Shown here: positions 1-7,951 of the stretch, piece after piece | How the letters are laid out: each line of letters opens with the position of its first letter | Position numbering within the stretch: position 1 is the first letter of the stretch | NCBI RefSeq assembly: GCF_040675875.1 | Contig: NZ_JBEGII010000001.1 | Location: 930,001 to 994,000, forward strand | Reading direction: 5' to 3' | DNA: 64,000 nt | Origin: Microbacterium sp. LWO12-1.2 | Lineage (GTDB): Bacteria; Actinomycetota; Actinomycetes; Actinomycetales; Microbacteriaceae | Translations under genes and position numbers: made by a program | The notes under the pieces: generated by a model | Database searches by the model: none | What the model was told of the DNA's origin: nothing | The model's input: only the letters and a program-made list of their open reading frames with translations

Positions 1-456
1 CTCGGTCGGAAGTACGCCGAGGCCCTGGGCCTCAAGGTGCTGAACGAGAACGGCAAGCTGGTCACGGTCACGATGGGGTCGTACGGCATCGGTGTGACGC
101 GCATCCTGGCGATCATCGCCGAGCTGAACAACGACGACAAGGGCCTGATCTGGCCGGCATCCGTGGCACCCTTCGACGTGCAGGTCGTGGCCGCCGGCCG
201 TGACCAGGTGGCGTTCGATGTGGCCCAGGACCTGGCGGCACAGCTCGAGAGCTCGGGCCTCGACGTGCTCTACGACGACCGCCCCAAGGTCTCGCCCGGC
301 GTGAAGTTCGGCGACGCGGAGCTGGTCGGCGTGCCGAAGATCGTGATCGTGGGCCGCAGCGCCGCCGATGGTCAGGTCGAGCTGTGGGATCGCGCATCCG
401 GCGACCGCGAGACGGTGTCCGTCACCGAGGCGATCGAACGGCTCTCGCGCCGCTGA
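1..456 (+). CDS. proS: Prolyl-tRNA synthetase, C-terminal part (5' end outside window)
   Basis: This is the 3' end of a gene that enters the window in frame from base 1, 151 codons before the stop. It charges tRNA-Pro with proline in the cytoplasm. The visible part begins in the end of the class II catalytic core, where the motif-3-like segment [16 protein letters not shown] is readable. The C-terminal anticodon-binding domain follows, with [13 protein letters not shown] and the [20 protein letters not shown] stretch typical of bacterial ProS. The gene ends TGA and is followed by a strong hairpin. Identification is secure; the N-terminal half is not in the window, so editing-domain content cannot be judged. 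Confidence 0.95.
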   Translation, partial: LGRKYAEALGLKVLNENGKLVTVTMGSYGIGVTRILAIIAELNNDDKGLIWPASVAPFDVQVVAAGRDQVAFDVAQDLAAQLESSGLDVLYDDRPKVSPGVKFGDAELVGVPKIVIVGRSAADGQVELWDRASGDRETVSVTEAIERLSRR

Positions 457-469
457 ACGATGACGTCGT

Positions 470-507
470 GAATGCCTCACCCTTCTTCGGTGAAGGGTGC
501 GGCATTC
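470..507 (+). terminator. Hairpin terminator after proS
   Basis: The inner arms CACCCTTC (478-485) and GAAGGGTG (492-499) and the outer arms GAATGCC (470-476) and GGCATTC (501-507) form a long stem with one internal mismatch and a short loop. A T-rich stretch follows. It lies 14 bases after the proS stop and before a gene with its own start region, as expected for an intrinsic terminator. Confidence 0.75.
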
Positions 508-593
508 TTCGTCTTCTCGACGTTCCGATGAACGGTAGCTGACCTCGGCGTTGCGTCGACCACCGTCTGCGCGGGGCGTGCCACGCTGGAGGC

Positions 594-1637
594 ATGACTG
601 ACCAACCGCTTCCCGAAGCTCTCAGCGCCGAGATCAACGCCGCCCTCGATGAGGCGGGAGTCGACTCCGACCGCAGACTCGTGATGCGGATGCTGCGCAC
701 GGCGATCCTGCTGGGGGAGGACGGGGCGGATCGCCTCGACCTGAAGATCGCCTCGGCAGCTCTCGCCGAGATGCGGGACGCGTTCCGCCTGTTCGCACCG
801 TTCCGGGGCGTGCCCAAGGTGACCGTCTTCGGATCGGCGCGCACGCGCCAGGACGATCCGCTGTACCTGCAGGCGCGCGACGTCGCCGAGGTCCTGGCCG
901 AAGACGGTTGGATGGTGGTCACGGGCGCAGGCCCTGGAATCATGCAGGCCGCGGCGGAGGGCGCCGGGCCTGAGCGCTCGCTCGGCGTCTCGATCCGACT
1001 CCCGTTCGAGGAGAAGGCGAACGGTCTGGTCGCCGGCCAGGACCACGTCGTGGCGATGAAGTACTTCTTCACCCGCAAGCTGATGCTCATCAAGGAGTCG
1101 CGCGGCTTCATCTGCCTGCCCGGCGGGTTCGGCACGCTCGACGAGATGTTCGAGCTGCTGACTCTGCAACAGACCGGGAAGGCCGAACCGATGCCCATCG
1201 TGCTGCTCGATGAGCCCGGTGGCACCTTCTGGCACGGGCTGCGTCGTTTCATCGACCAGGAGCTCGCCCCGGCGGGCGTCATCTCCGACGGCGACTTCGA
1301 TCGCGTCGTGATCACCGATTCCGTCGAGGCCGCGCGCGACGAGATCACCGGCTTCTGGTGGAACTACGACTCCCTGCGGTGGATCGGCGACGAGCTGGTC
1401 CTGCGGCTGCGCGTCGCGCCGACCGATGCCGAGATCGACGACCTCAACGAACGGTTCGCGTCGATGGTCGCATCCGGGCGGATTCAGCGGGCCGAGCCTC
1501 GACAGCCCGAGATCGCGGATGCCGACGTGATCGAGCTTCCGCGTCTGGCTCTCAATCTCGAGCAGCGCCAGGTAGGGAACCTGTTCCGGCTGATCGGAGC
1601 GATCAACCAGCTGCCGTCTGCTGCTCCTGCGCGGTGA
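594..1637 (+). CDS. LOG-family (TIGR00730) Rossmann-fold protein, probable nucleotide 5'-monophosphate phosphoribohydrolase
   Basis: The 347-residue protein carries the Lonely-Guy signature: GAGPGIMQA at about residues 111-119, a conserved RKLML at 161-165, and PGGFGTLDE at 176-184. In characterised LOG proteins these motifs bind and hydrolyse nucleoside 5'-monophosphates, releasing a free base (cytokinin activation in plants, nucleotide turnover in bacteria). Here there is an N-terminal extension of about 70 residues and a C-terminal one of about 100 beyond the core, so it is a long variant and its substrate is unknown. It starts at ATG after the proS terminator. Its last 35 bases overlap the convergent amine oxidase gene. 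Confidence 0.85.
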   Translation: MTDQPLPEALSAEINAALDEAGVDSDRRLVMRMLRTAILLGEDGADRLDLKIASAALAEMRDAFRLFAPFRGVPKVTVFGSARTRQDDPLYLQARDVAEVLAEDGWMVVTGAGPGIMQAAAEGAGPERSLGVSIRLPFEEKANGLVAGQDHVVAMKYFFTRKLMLIKESRGFICLPGGFGTLDEMFELLTLQQTGKAEPMPIVLLDEPGGTFWHGLRRFIDQELAPAGVISDGDFDRVVITDSVEAARDEITGFWWNYDSLRWIGDELVLRLRVAPTDAEIDDLNERFASMVASGRIQRAEPRQPEIADADVIELPRLALNLEQRQVGNLFRLIGAINQLPSAAPAR

Positions 1638-2961
1638 TGCCGGCGGCGAACGCCGCGAGGTCGACGGGACGTCCGAGGATGCGCTCCGCCGCACGGTGCC
1701 CGGAGTAGTACGCGGCGCCGACTGTGGCCGGCTCATCGCCCCAGGTCGCTTCCCCGGCGAAATGCAACACCCCGTCGACCGGACCGGCGAGGGCGTCGTG
1801 GTCGTGATGCGACGACCCCGTGGCGAGATGCGAGTAGGAGCCGACCGAGAACGCGTCGTCACCCCAGTGCGTGATCCAGTGCGCGACCGGGGTGCCCACC
1901 GCCTCTCCATAGAGCCGGCGCAGCGCGGCGACGACGTCGGCGACGACCTCCTCGTCCGGCAGTGCCTGCATACGGCGACCGAACGGGCCGGCTGCGAAGG
2001 TTAGAAGGGTCGGGATACCGCTGACCGCGGAGACGTCGTACCAGGAGTGCCAATGCTCTCCCGCCTCGCCCAGCGCACGCAGCACGTAGCTCTCCTCGTT
2101 CCAGAAGCGCTCGGGGAACTGGAGGAAGATCTTGTTGAACACGCCCATGCCCAGGCGCTCGATCGGACCGGTCACCTCGTCGGGCAGGGCGGGCTCGAAG
2201 GTGATGTGGCCGGCTTTGAGCACGCCCAGCGGAACGGTGACGATGACGCGCTCGGCCGTGAAGGCGCCGTGAGCGGTGGCGACGGTGACCCCATCTGCTG
2301 AGCGGACGACCTCCGTGACGGTGTGACCGAGGCGGATGTCGAGCCCCGCACCGATGCGGCGGGGGAGTTCGTCGTATCCGCGGGGGAAGATGACCTCGTC
2401 TCCGTCGATCGCGTCCTCGTCGAGTCCGTGGGCGTCGAGGTCGCCGATCCACGCACCGCACTGCTCTTCGACCCGGTGGCGGAAGAACTCTCGGATCTCG
2501 TCGATGCGCTCTGGCGCGAATCCGCTGCGATCCAGAGCGCGCTCGGTGACATCGAGGTAGGTGTCGCCGGGGGAGGAAGCCGCGATCTCCACCGCGAGTG
2601 CGGCGTCGGCGGCAGCGACGTCGGCGACCCACTGCGCTGTCGCGGCGGCATCCATGCGCCGCCCGTCGCCGTCGAAGTTCTCGATCGGCCGGCCGCCCGC
2701 TTGGAAGCTTCCGACGGTGTACTCCAGTGTCGGGATGCCGAGCGCCTGCACGAGCTGCCACAGGGGGGAACCGTCGATGCCATGGATCCAGGACGCTCCG
2801 CGATCGACCGAGAAACCGCTGGAGCGATCCGAGTGCATACGACCGCCGACCCGATCCCGGCCCTCGAGCACGACGACCCGCTGGCCGGCATCCGCCAGCA
2901 TGCGTGCACTCGTGGTTCCGGACATGCCGGCCCCGATCACAATCGTGTCGAACTCGGTCAC
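1603..2961 (-). CDS. Flavin-containing monoamine/polyamine oxidase family protein
   Basis: The 452-residue product begins with an FAD-binding Rossmann motif, VIGAGMSG, then LEGRDRVGGRM, and ends with the family's C-terminal FAD segment (HFAGEAT, then a YYSGHRAAERIL-like helix). This matches the LSD1/polyamine oxidase group, which oxidises amines to imines and passes electrons to oxygen. The GTG start at 2961 is chosen because AGGAGG sits just upstream and the Rossmann strand starts within ten residues. No signal peptide is seen, so it is probably cytoplasmic. The amine substrate cannot be read from sequence. Its 3' end overlaps the opposing LOG gene. Confidence 0.88.
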   Translation of the reverse strand: MTEFDTIVIGAGMSGTTSARMLADAGQRVVVLEGRDRVGGRMHSDRSSGFSVDRGASWIHGIDGSPLWQLVQALGIPTLEYTVGSFQAGGRPIENFDGDGRRMDAAATAQWVADVAAADAALAVEIAASSPGDTYLDVTERALDRSGFAPERIDEIREFFRHRVEEQCGAWIGDLDAHGLDEDAIDGDEVIFPRGYDELPRRIGAGLDIRLGHTVTEVVRSADGVTVATAHGAFTAERVIVTVPLGVLKAGHITFEPALPDEVTGPIERLGMGVFNKIFLQFPERFWNEESYVLRALGEAGEHWHSWYDVSAVSGIPTLLTFAAGPFGRRMQALPDEEVVADVVAALRRLYGEAVGTPVAHWITHWGDDAFSVGSYSHLATGSSHHDHDALAGPVDGVLHFAGEATWGDEPATVGAAYYSGHRAAERILGRPVDLAAFAAGITAQEQQTAAG

Positions 2962-3091
2962 TGGGTCCTCCTGCGGCGTCGCTGCTCGTCTTCGGGCGCC
3001 CGCCGTGACATGCGGCGGTGGGCACAGGGTATCGTGGTACGGATGTCGCGCGTGCACACAGGCGCGACGAGAGCTGAATAGGGAGGCCGTC

Positions 3092-4075
3092 ATGGACATC
3101 GAACTGAGTCTGCTGCGAGGGATCGAGAAGGAGAAGGCGATTCCCTTCGATGAGCTCGTCTCGATCATCGAACAGGCGATCATGACGGCGTACTCGAAGC
3201 ACGTCGCTCCGGAGGGGCCGACGCCCGAGGGCGTACGCGTGGAGCTGGACCGCAAGACCGGACATGTCGCCGTTCTGCAGGTCGTCCGCGACGAAGAGGG
3301 CGCCATCATCGGCGAAGAGGACGCGACACCGGACGACTTCGGCCGCATCGCCGCCTTCGCCGCCAAGCAGGTCATCAGCCAGCGTCTGCGCGACATCGCG
3401 GATGACGTCGTGCTGGGCGATTTCAAGGACAAGGAAGGCGACATCGTCGCCGGCGTGATCCAGCAGGGTCCGAACCCGCGCATGATCCACGTCGACCTCG
3501 GCTCCGTCGAAGCGATCCTCCCTCCCGAGGAGCAGGTCCCCGGTGAGGTCTATGCGCACGGCTCGCGTCTGCGCGTCTACGTCACCAGCGTCGCCAAGGG
3601 GCTCAAAGGCCCGCAGATCACCGTGTCGCGCACCCACCCGGGTCTCGTGCGCAAACTCTTCGCGCTCGAGGTACCCGAGATCGCCGCCGGTCTGGTGGAG
3701 ATCGTCGCCCTCGCTCGCGAGGCAGGCCACCGCACCAAGATCGCCGTCGTCGCGAACGACCCCTCGATCAATGCCAAGGGCGCGTGCATCGGCGAGCTCG
3801 GACGACGCGTGCGCGCCGTCACCGAGGAGCTCGCGGGGGAGAAGATCGACATCGTCGACTACAACCCGGAACTCGCCGCATTCGTCGCGAACGCGCTCTC
3901 GCCGGCCAAGGTCACCAGCGCGTTCATCCTGGACGCGAACACCAAGGCGGTCCGTGCGCTCGTCCCCGACTATCAGCTGTCGCTCGCGATCGGCAAGGAG
4001 GGGCAGAACGCCCGTCTCGCCGCCAAGCTGACGGGTGCGAAGATCGACATCCAGCCGGACAGCGTGCTCGACTAA
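3092..4075 (+). CDS. nusA: Transcription termination/antitermination factor NusA
   Basis: The 327-residue protein has the NusA order: an N-terminal RNA polymerase-binding domain (starting MDIELSLLRGIEKEK), an S1 domain, then two KH domains ending near LAIGKEGQNARLAAKLTGAKIDI. It binds elongating polymerase and nascent RNA and modulates pausing and termination. It lacks the C-terminal acidic repeats of the E. coli protein, as is usual in actinobacteria. The ATG start follows GGGAGG at 3081-3086. It leads the nusA-ylxR-infB-rbfA cluster; the rimP gene that often precedes nusA is absent from this window. Confidence 0.97.
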   Translation: MDIELSLLRGIEKEKAIPFDELVSIIEQAIMTAYSKHVAPEGPTPEGVRVELDRKTGHVAVLQVVRDEEGAIIGEEDATPDDFGRIAAFAAKQVISQRLRDIADDVVLGDFKDKEGDIVAGVIQQGPNPRMIHVDLGSVEAILPPEEQVPGEVYAHGSRLRVYVTSVAKGLKGPQITVSRTHPGLVRKLFALEVPEIAAGLVEIVALAREAGHRTKIAVVANDPSINAKGACIGELGRRVRAVTEELAGEKIDIVDYNPELAAFVANALSPAKVTSAFILDANTKAVRALVPDYQLSLAIGKEGQNARLAAKLTGAKIDIQPDSVLD

Positions 4076-4138
4076 TCGGATCGCATCAGGTCGACTCGGT
4101 CGCCGTGCGCGCGAAGCGAGACGGAACGCAGGTGTAAG

Positions 4139-4393
4139 ATGGAACCCGTACGAACGTGCGTCGGCTGTCGCACGCGTGCTCCCCGCTCCGCCCTTCTCAG
4201 GGTGGTGTCCCAGAACGACATCCTCGTCTCAGATGAGCGTGCGGTTCTGCCGGGGCGCGGCGCGTGGGTGCATCCGACACCCGAATGCATGGAAGCCGCT
4301 CTGCGGCGACGCGCCTTCGGACGAGCACTGCGTGTGACCACTCAGCTGGACACACGGACCTTCGAACAGAACCCACCAAGAAACAAAGGCTGA
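4139..4393 (+). CDS. ylxR: YlxR family (DUF448) RNA-binding protein
   Basis: This 84-residue basic protein starts MEPVRTCVGCRTR, with the CVGCR motif and the GRGAWVHPTPEC segment typical of YlxR/DUF448. The family lies between nusA and infB in most Gram-positives. It binds RNA and has been proposed to act in ribosome function or gene regulation. The start ATG follows the nusA stop by 63 bases, so co-transcription with nusA and infB is likely. Confidence 0.93.
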   Translation: MEPVRTCVGCRTRAPRSALLRVVSQNDILVSDERAVLPGRGAWVHPTPECMEAALRRRAFGRALRVTTQLDTRTFEQNPPRNKG

Positions 4394-4487
4394 ACAGCTA
4401 TGGAAACAAAGTGAACGGCTCGAAATGAGACCCGTCCGCGACTAGTGGTCTGCCCTGTCTGGGTGGACCAACTCAGACAGGAGAATT

Positions 4488-7253
4488 GTGGCTGGTAAAC
4501 CACGCGTACATGAGATCGCCGCCGAACTCGGCGTCGACAGCAAGATCGCACTTGCAAAGCTCAAGGAACTCGGCGAGTTCGTGAAGAGCCCGTCATCGAC
4601 CATCGAACCGCCGGTTGCGCGCAAGCTGCGCGCGGCGATCGAGGCCGATGCATCCCTCAAGCCTGCCGCTGATGCGGCACCGGCAGCGGCCAAACCTGCG
4701 GCGAAGCCCGCCGGTAAGGCGGCACCGACTCCCGGTGCGCCGACCCCCGGTCCCAAGCCGGGTCCCAAGCCTGCCCCGGAGGCTCCGGCCCCCGTCGAGG
4801 CTGCTCCGGTTGCCGAGGCGCCCGCGGCCCCTGCCGCACCTGCTGCGCCCGAGGCCGCCAAGCCGGCCGGCGATGCCGAGGCGAAGCCCGCTGACAGCGG
4901 TGCTCCGAAGCCTGGCGCTCCGCGTCCGGGGAACAACCCGTTCTCCTCCGCGCAGGGCATGGGCCAGCGTCCCGCAGGACCGCGCCCGGGCAACAACCCC
5001 TTCGCTTCGGCGCAGGGCATGGGTCAGCGCCCGAGTCCGACCCCCGGCAACATCCCCCGCCCGCAGGCACCGCGTCCCGGTGCTCCGCGGCCGGGTGCTC
5101 CCCGTCCCGGTTCCCCCCGTCCCGGCGCTCCGCGCGGCGGACAGGGCGGTCGTCCCGGTGGCGCTCCGTTCCAGCAGCGCCCTGGCGGCCCCGGTCGTCC
5201 CGGCGGTGCCGGTGGACCCGGCGCCGGTCCCGGCGCACGTCCGGGCGGCGGCTTCGCCGGTCGTCCCGGTGGTGGCGGCGGTCGTGGCCGTGGCCCCGGT
5301 GGAGGTACCGCAGGTGCCTTCGGTAAGGGTGGCGGCAAGAGCAAGCAGCGCAAGTCGCGGCGGGCGAAGCGGCAAGAGTTCGAGATGCGGAGCGCCCCGG
5401 TCGTCGGTGGTGTCAACGTCACCCGTGGTAACGGGGAGATCATCCGCATGCGTCGCGGCGCATCCATCGCGGACTTCGCCGACAAGATCGAGACGCTGAC
5501 CGGCTACACGGTTCAGCCCGGAACCCTCGTCACGATCCTCTTCAACCTCGGCGAGATGGCCACGGCCACCGAGTCGCTGGATGAGGCGACGTTCGAGGTC
5601 CTCGGCGCCGAACTCGGCTACAAGATCCAGATGGTCTCGCCGGAAGACGAGGACAAGGAGCTCCTGGAGGGCTTCGGTCTCAACCTCGAGCAGGAGCTCG
5701 AGGAGGAGAGCGAGGACGACCTCGAGATCCGTCCGCCGGTCGTCACCGTCATGGGTCACGTCGACCACGGTAAGACCCGTCTTCTCGACGCGATCCGTCA
5801 GACCAACGTCATCGAGGGTGAAGCCGGTGGCATCACCCAGCACATCGGTGCCTACCAGGTCTGGACCGAGCACGAGGGCATCGAGCGTGCCATCACGTTC
5901 ATCGACACCCCGGGTCACGAGGCGTTCACCGCCATGCGTGCTCGTGGTGCCCAGGTCACCGACCTCGCGATCCTCGTGGTCGCAGCCGACGACGGCATCA
6001 TGCCGCAGACGGTCGAGGCGCTGAACCACGCCCAGGCGGCGAACGTGCCGATCGTGGTCGCGGTGAACAAGGTCGACAAGCCCGACGCCAACCCCTCGAA
6101 GGTTCGTCAGCAGCTGACCGAGTACGGTCTGGTCGCTGAGGAGTTCGGTGGCGACGTCATGTTCGTCGACGTGTCTGCTCGTGCCGGCACCGGTATCCAG
6201 GAGCTCCTGGACGCCGTGCTGCTCACCGCCGACGCCGGTCTCGACCTCACCGCCAACCCGAACAAGGGTGCGCGCGGTGTCGCCATCGAGGCGAAGCTCG
6301 ACAAGGGTCGCGGTTCGGTCGCCACGGTGCTGATCCAGTCCGGAACGCTCCGGATCGGTGACGCGATCGTCGCCGGCACCGCCTATGGCCGCGTGCGTGC
6401 CATGGCGGACGAGAACGGCGAGCAGGTCCTCGAGGCCTACCCGTCGCGTCCGGTGCAGGTGCAGGGTCTGAACTCGGTGCCTCGCGCCGGTGACGTCTTC
6501 ATCGTCACCGAAGAGGACCGCATGGCCCGCCAGATCGCTGAGAAGCGTGAAGCAGTCGAGCGCAACGCCCAGCTGGCCAAGGCCCGCAAGCGCATCTCGC
6601 TCGAGGACTTCACCCGTGCTCTCGAAGACGGCAAGGTCGAGTCGCTCAACCTCATCATCAAGGGTGACGTCTCCGGTGCCGTCGAGGCTCTGGAGGAATC
6701 GCTCCTCAAGATCGAGGTCGACGATTCGGTGCAGCTGCGCATCATCCACCGCGGTGTGGGTGCGATCACCGAGTCCGACGTGAACCTCGCGACGATCGAC
6801 AACGCGATCATCGTGGGCTTCAACGTCCGCCCCGACACGAAGGCGCGCGAGCGCGCCTCCCGTGAAGGTGTCGACATCCGGTTCTACTCGGTCATCTACA
6901 ACGCGATCGACGAGATCGAGAACTCCCTCAAGGGAATGCTCAAGCCGGAGTACGAAGAGATCCAGTCGGGTGTCGCCGAGATCCGCGAGGTGTTCCGCTC
7001 CTCCAAGTTCGGCAACATCGCCGGTGTCATCGTGCGGTCGGGAACGATCACGCGAAACGCCAAGGCCCGTGTCATCCGCGACGGTGTCGTGCTCGCCGAT
7101 GGCCTTGCCATCGAGTCGCTGCGCCGCTTCAAGGACGACGTCACCGAAGTCCGTACGGACTACGAGGCGGGTATCGGTCTGGGTAAGTACAACGACATCC
7201 AGATCGGCGACGAGATCGAGACCACCGAGCTCATCGAGAAGCCGCGAGGCTAG
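4488..7253 (+). CDS. infB: Translation initiation factor IF-2
   Basis: The 921-residue GTPase delivers fMet-tRNA to the 30S subunit. It begins with the IF2-N helix ([19 protein letters not shown]) after a GTG start preceded by ACAGGAG. A Pro/Ala/Gly/Arg-rich extension of roughly 270 residues follows, which includes two near-identical copies of RPGNNPF-(S/A)-SAQGMGQRP. The G domain has G1 GHVDHGKT at 423-430, then DTPGHEAF and NKVDK; domains II-IV complete the protein. The long low-complexity N-terminus is typical of actinobacterial IF-2. It sits between ylxR and rbfA. Confidence 0.98.
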   Translation: MAGKPRVHEIAAELGVDSKIALAKLKELGEFVKSPSSTIEPPVARKLRAAIEADASLKPAADAAPAAAKPAAKPAGKAAPTPGAPTPGPKPGPKPAPEAPAPVEAAPVAEAPAAPAAPAAPEAAKPAGDAEAKPADSGAPKPGAPRPGNNPFSSAQGMGQRPAGPRPGNNPFASAQGMGQRPSPTPGNIPRPQAPRPGAPRPGAPRPGSPRPGAPRGGQGGRPGGAPFQQRPGGPGRPGGAGGPGAGPGARPGGGFAGRPGGGGGRGRGPGGGTAGAFGKGGGKSKQRKSRRAKRQEFEMRSAPVVGGVNVTRGNGEIIRMRRGASIADFADKIETLTGYTVQPGTLVTILFNLGEMATATESLDEATFEVLGAELGYKIQMVSPEDEDKELLEGFGLNLEQELEEESEDDLEIRPPVVTVMGHVDHGKTRLLDAIRQTNVIEGEAGGITQHIGAYQVWTEHEGIERAITFIDTPGHEAFTAMRARGAQVTDLAILVVAADDGIMPQTVEALNHAQAANVPIVVAVNKVDKPDANPSKVRQQLTEYGLVAEEFGGDVMFVDVSARAGTGIQELLDAVLLTADAGLDLTANPNKGARGVAIEAKLDKGRGSVATVLIQSGTLRIGDAIVAGTAYGRVRAMADENGEQVLEAYPSRPVQVQGLNSVPRAGDVFIVTEEDRMARQIAEKREAVERNAQLAKARKRISLEDFTRALEDGKVESLNLIIKGDVSGAVEALEESLLKIEVDDSVQLRIIHRGVGAITESDVNLATIDNAIIVGFNVRPDTKARERASREGVDIRFYSVIYNAIDEIENSLKGMLKPEYEEIQSGVAEIREVFRSSKFGNIAGVIVRSGTITRNAKARVIRDGVVLADGLAIESLRRFKDDVTEVRTDYEAGIGLGKYNDIQIGDEIETTELIEKPRG

Positions 7254-7268
7254 TAGTCACATCGAGAT

Positions 7269-7325
7269 CTTCGGGCGCCCTTCGCGCTGGCTCCTCTGGA
7301 GCACAGCGAGGAAGGGCGCCCGAAG
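7269..7325. repeat. Long near-perfect palindrome between infB and rbfA
   Basis: Outer arms of 15 bases match perfectly (7269-7283 with 7311-7325). Inside them, CGCTG (7285-7289) pairs with CAGCG (7304-7308), and GCTCC (7290-7294) pairs with GGAGC (7298-7302) around a TCT loop. The whole 57-base element folds into one extended hairpin. No T-run follows, and rbfA starts 24 bases later. It could be a terminator/attenuator or an RNA-processing site inside the infB-rbfA transcript. Confidence 0.8.
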
Positions 7326-7348
7326 GCGTCGTAGAGAAGGAGAGAACA

Positions 7349-7780
7349 ATGGCTGGTGAACGACAGGCCCGTCTCGCGGACCGCATCCGCGTGATCCTCG
7401 CTGAACGCCTCGAGAAGGGGCTGCGCGACCCGCGGCTCGGGTTCGTGACGCTGACCGACTGCCGTGTGAGCGGCGACCTCCAGCACGCCTCGGTGTTCTA
7501 CACCGTCCTCGGGACCGAGGAAGAGCGCATCGCCAGCGGTGCGGCCCTCGCCTCGGCGACCGGGATGCTGCGCAGCGAGGTGGGACGTCAGCTCAGCACG
7601 CGTCTCGTGCCGACCCTCGAGTTCATCCCCGACGCGCTCCCGGAGAACGCAGACCACATCTCCGCGCTTCTTCGCGAGGCGCAGCAGCGGGATGCAGAAG
7701 TCGCGAAGCTCGCGTCGTCCGCGTCGCACGCGGGCGATGCTGACCCGTACGTGCGCAACGAGGACGAGGACGACCAGTAA
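7349..7780 (+). CDS. rbfA: 30S ribosome-binding factor RbfA
   Basis: The 143-residue protein begins MAGERQARLADRIRVILAERL and has the RbfA KH-like fold with DPRLGFVTLTDCRVSGDLQHASVF. It binds the small subunit near the 16S rRNA 5' helix and helps its maturation. The extended C-terminal tail is acidic (RNEDEDDQ), common in actinobacteria. The start ATG is preceded by GAAGGAGAG. It is the last gene of the nusA cluster here, separated from infB by the palindrome at 7269-7325. Confidence 0.95.
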   Translation: MAGERQARLADRIRVILAERLEKGLRDPRLGFVTLTDCRVSGDLQHASVFYTVLGTEEERIASGAALASATGMLRSEVGRQLSTRLVPTLEFIPDALPENADHISALLREAQQRDAEVAKLASSASHAGDADPYVRNEDEDDQ

Positions 7781-7951
7781 CAGGTCGTTCGCCCGTTCGT
7801 CCCTTCGTGTCGAATCTGGGCCACCAGTCCTAGGGGTTGTTCTCCTGTGGCGCCGCTGTCGTTGCTAGCCTCTGCAAGGCGAGTCGGATGACTCGCGACG
7901 CTGAGGGGGATCGGCATCGACGTTTCGGGTGCGCATGCAGGGGCTCGAGTC

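Noticed and set aside
422..1910. Long minus-strand reading frames across the LOG gene
   Set aside because: They are Arg/Ser-rich with no domain, have no ribosome-binding site and lie opposite a gene with clear LOG motifs; they are high-GC shadows.
4593..6749. A 718-codon minus-strand frame opposite infB
   Set aside because: It is the antisense of a certain IF-2 gene and consists of Asp/Leu/Arg-rich shadow sequence with no family match.
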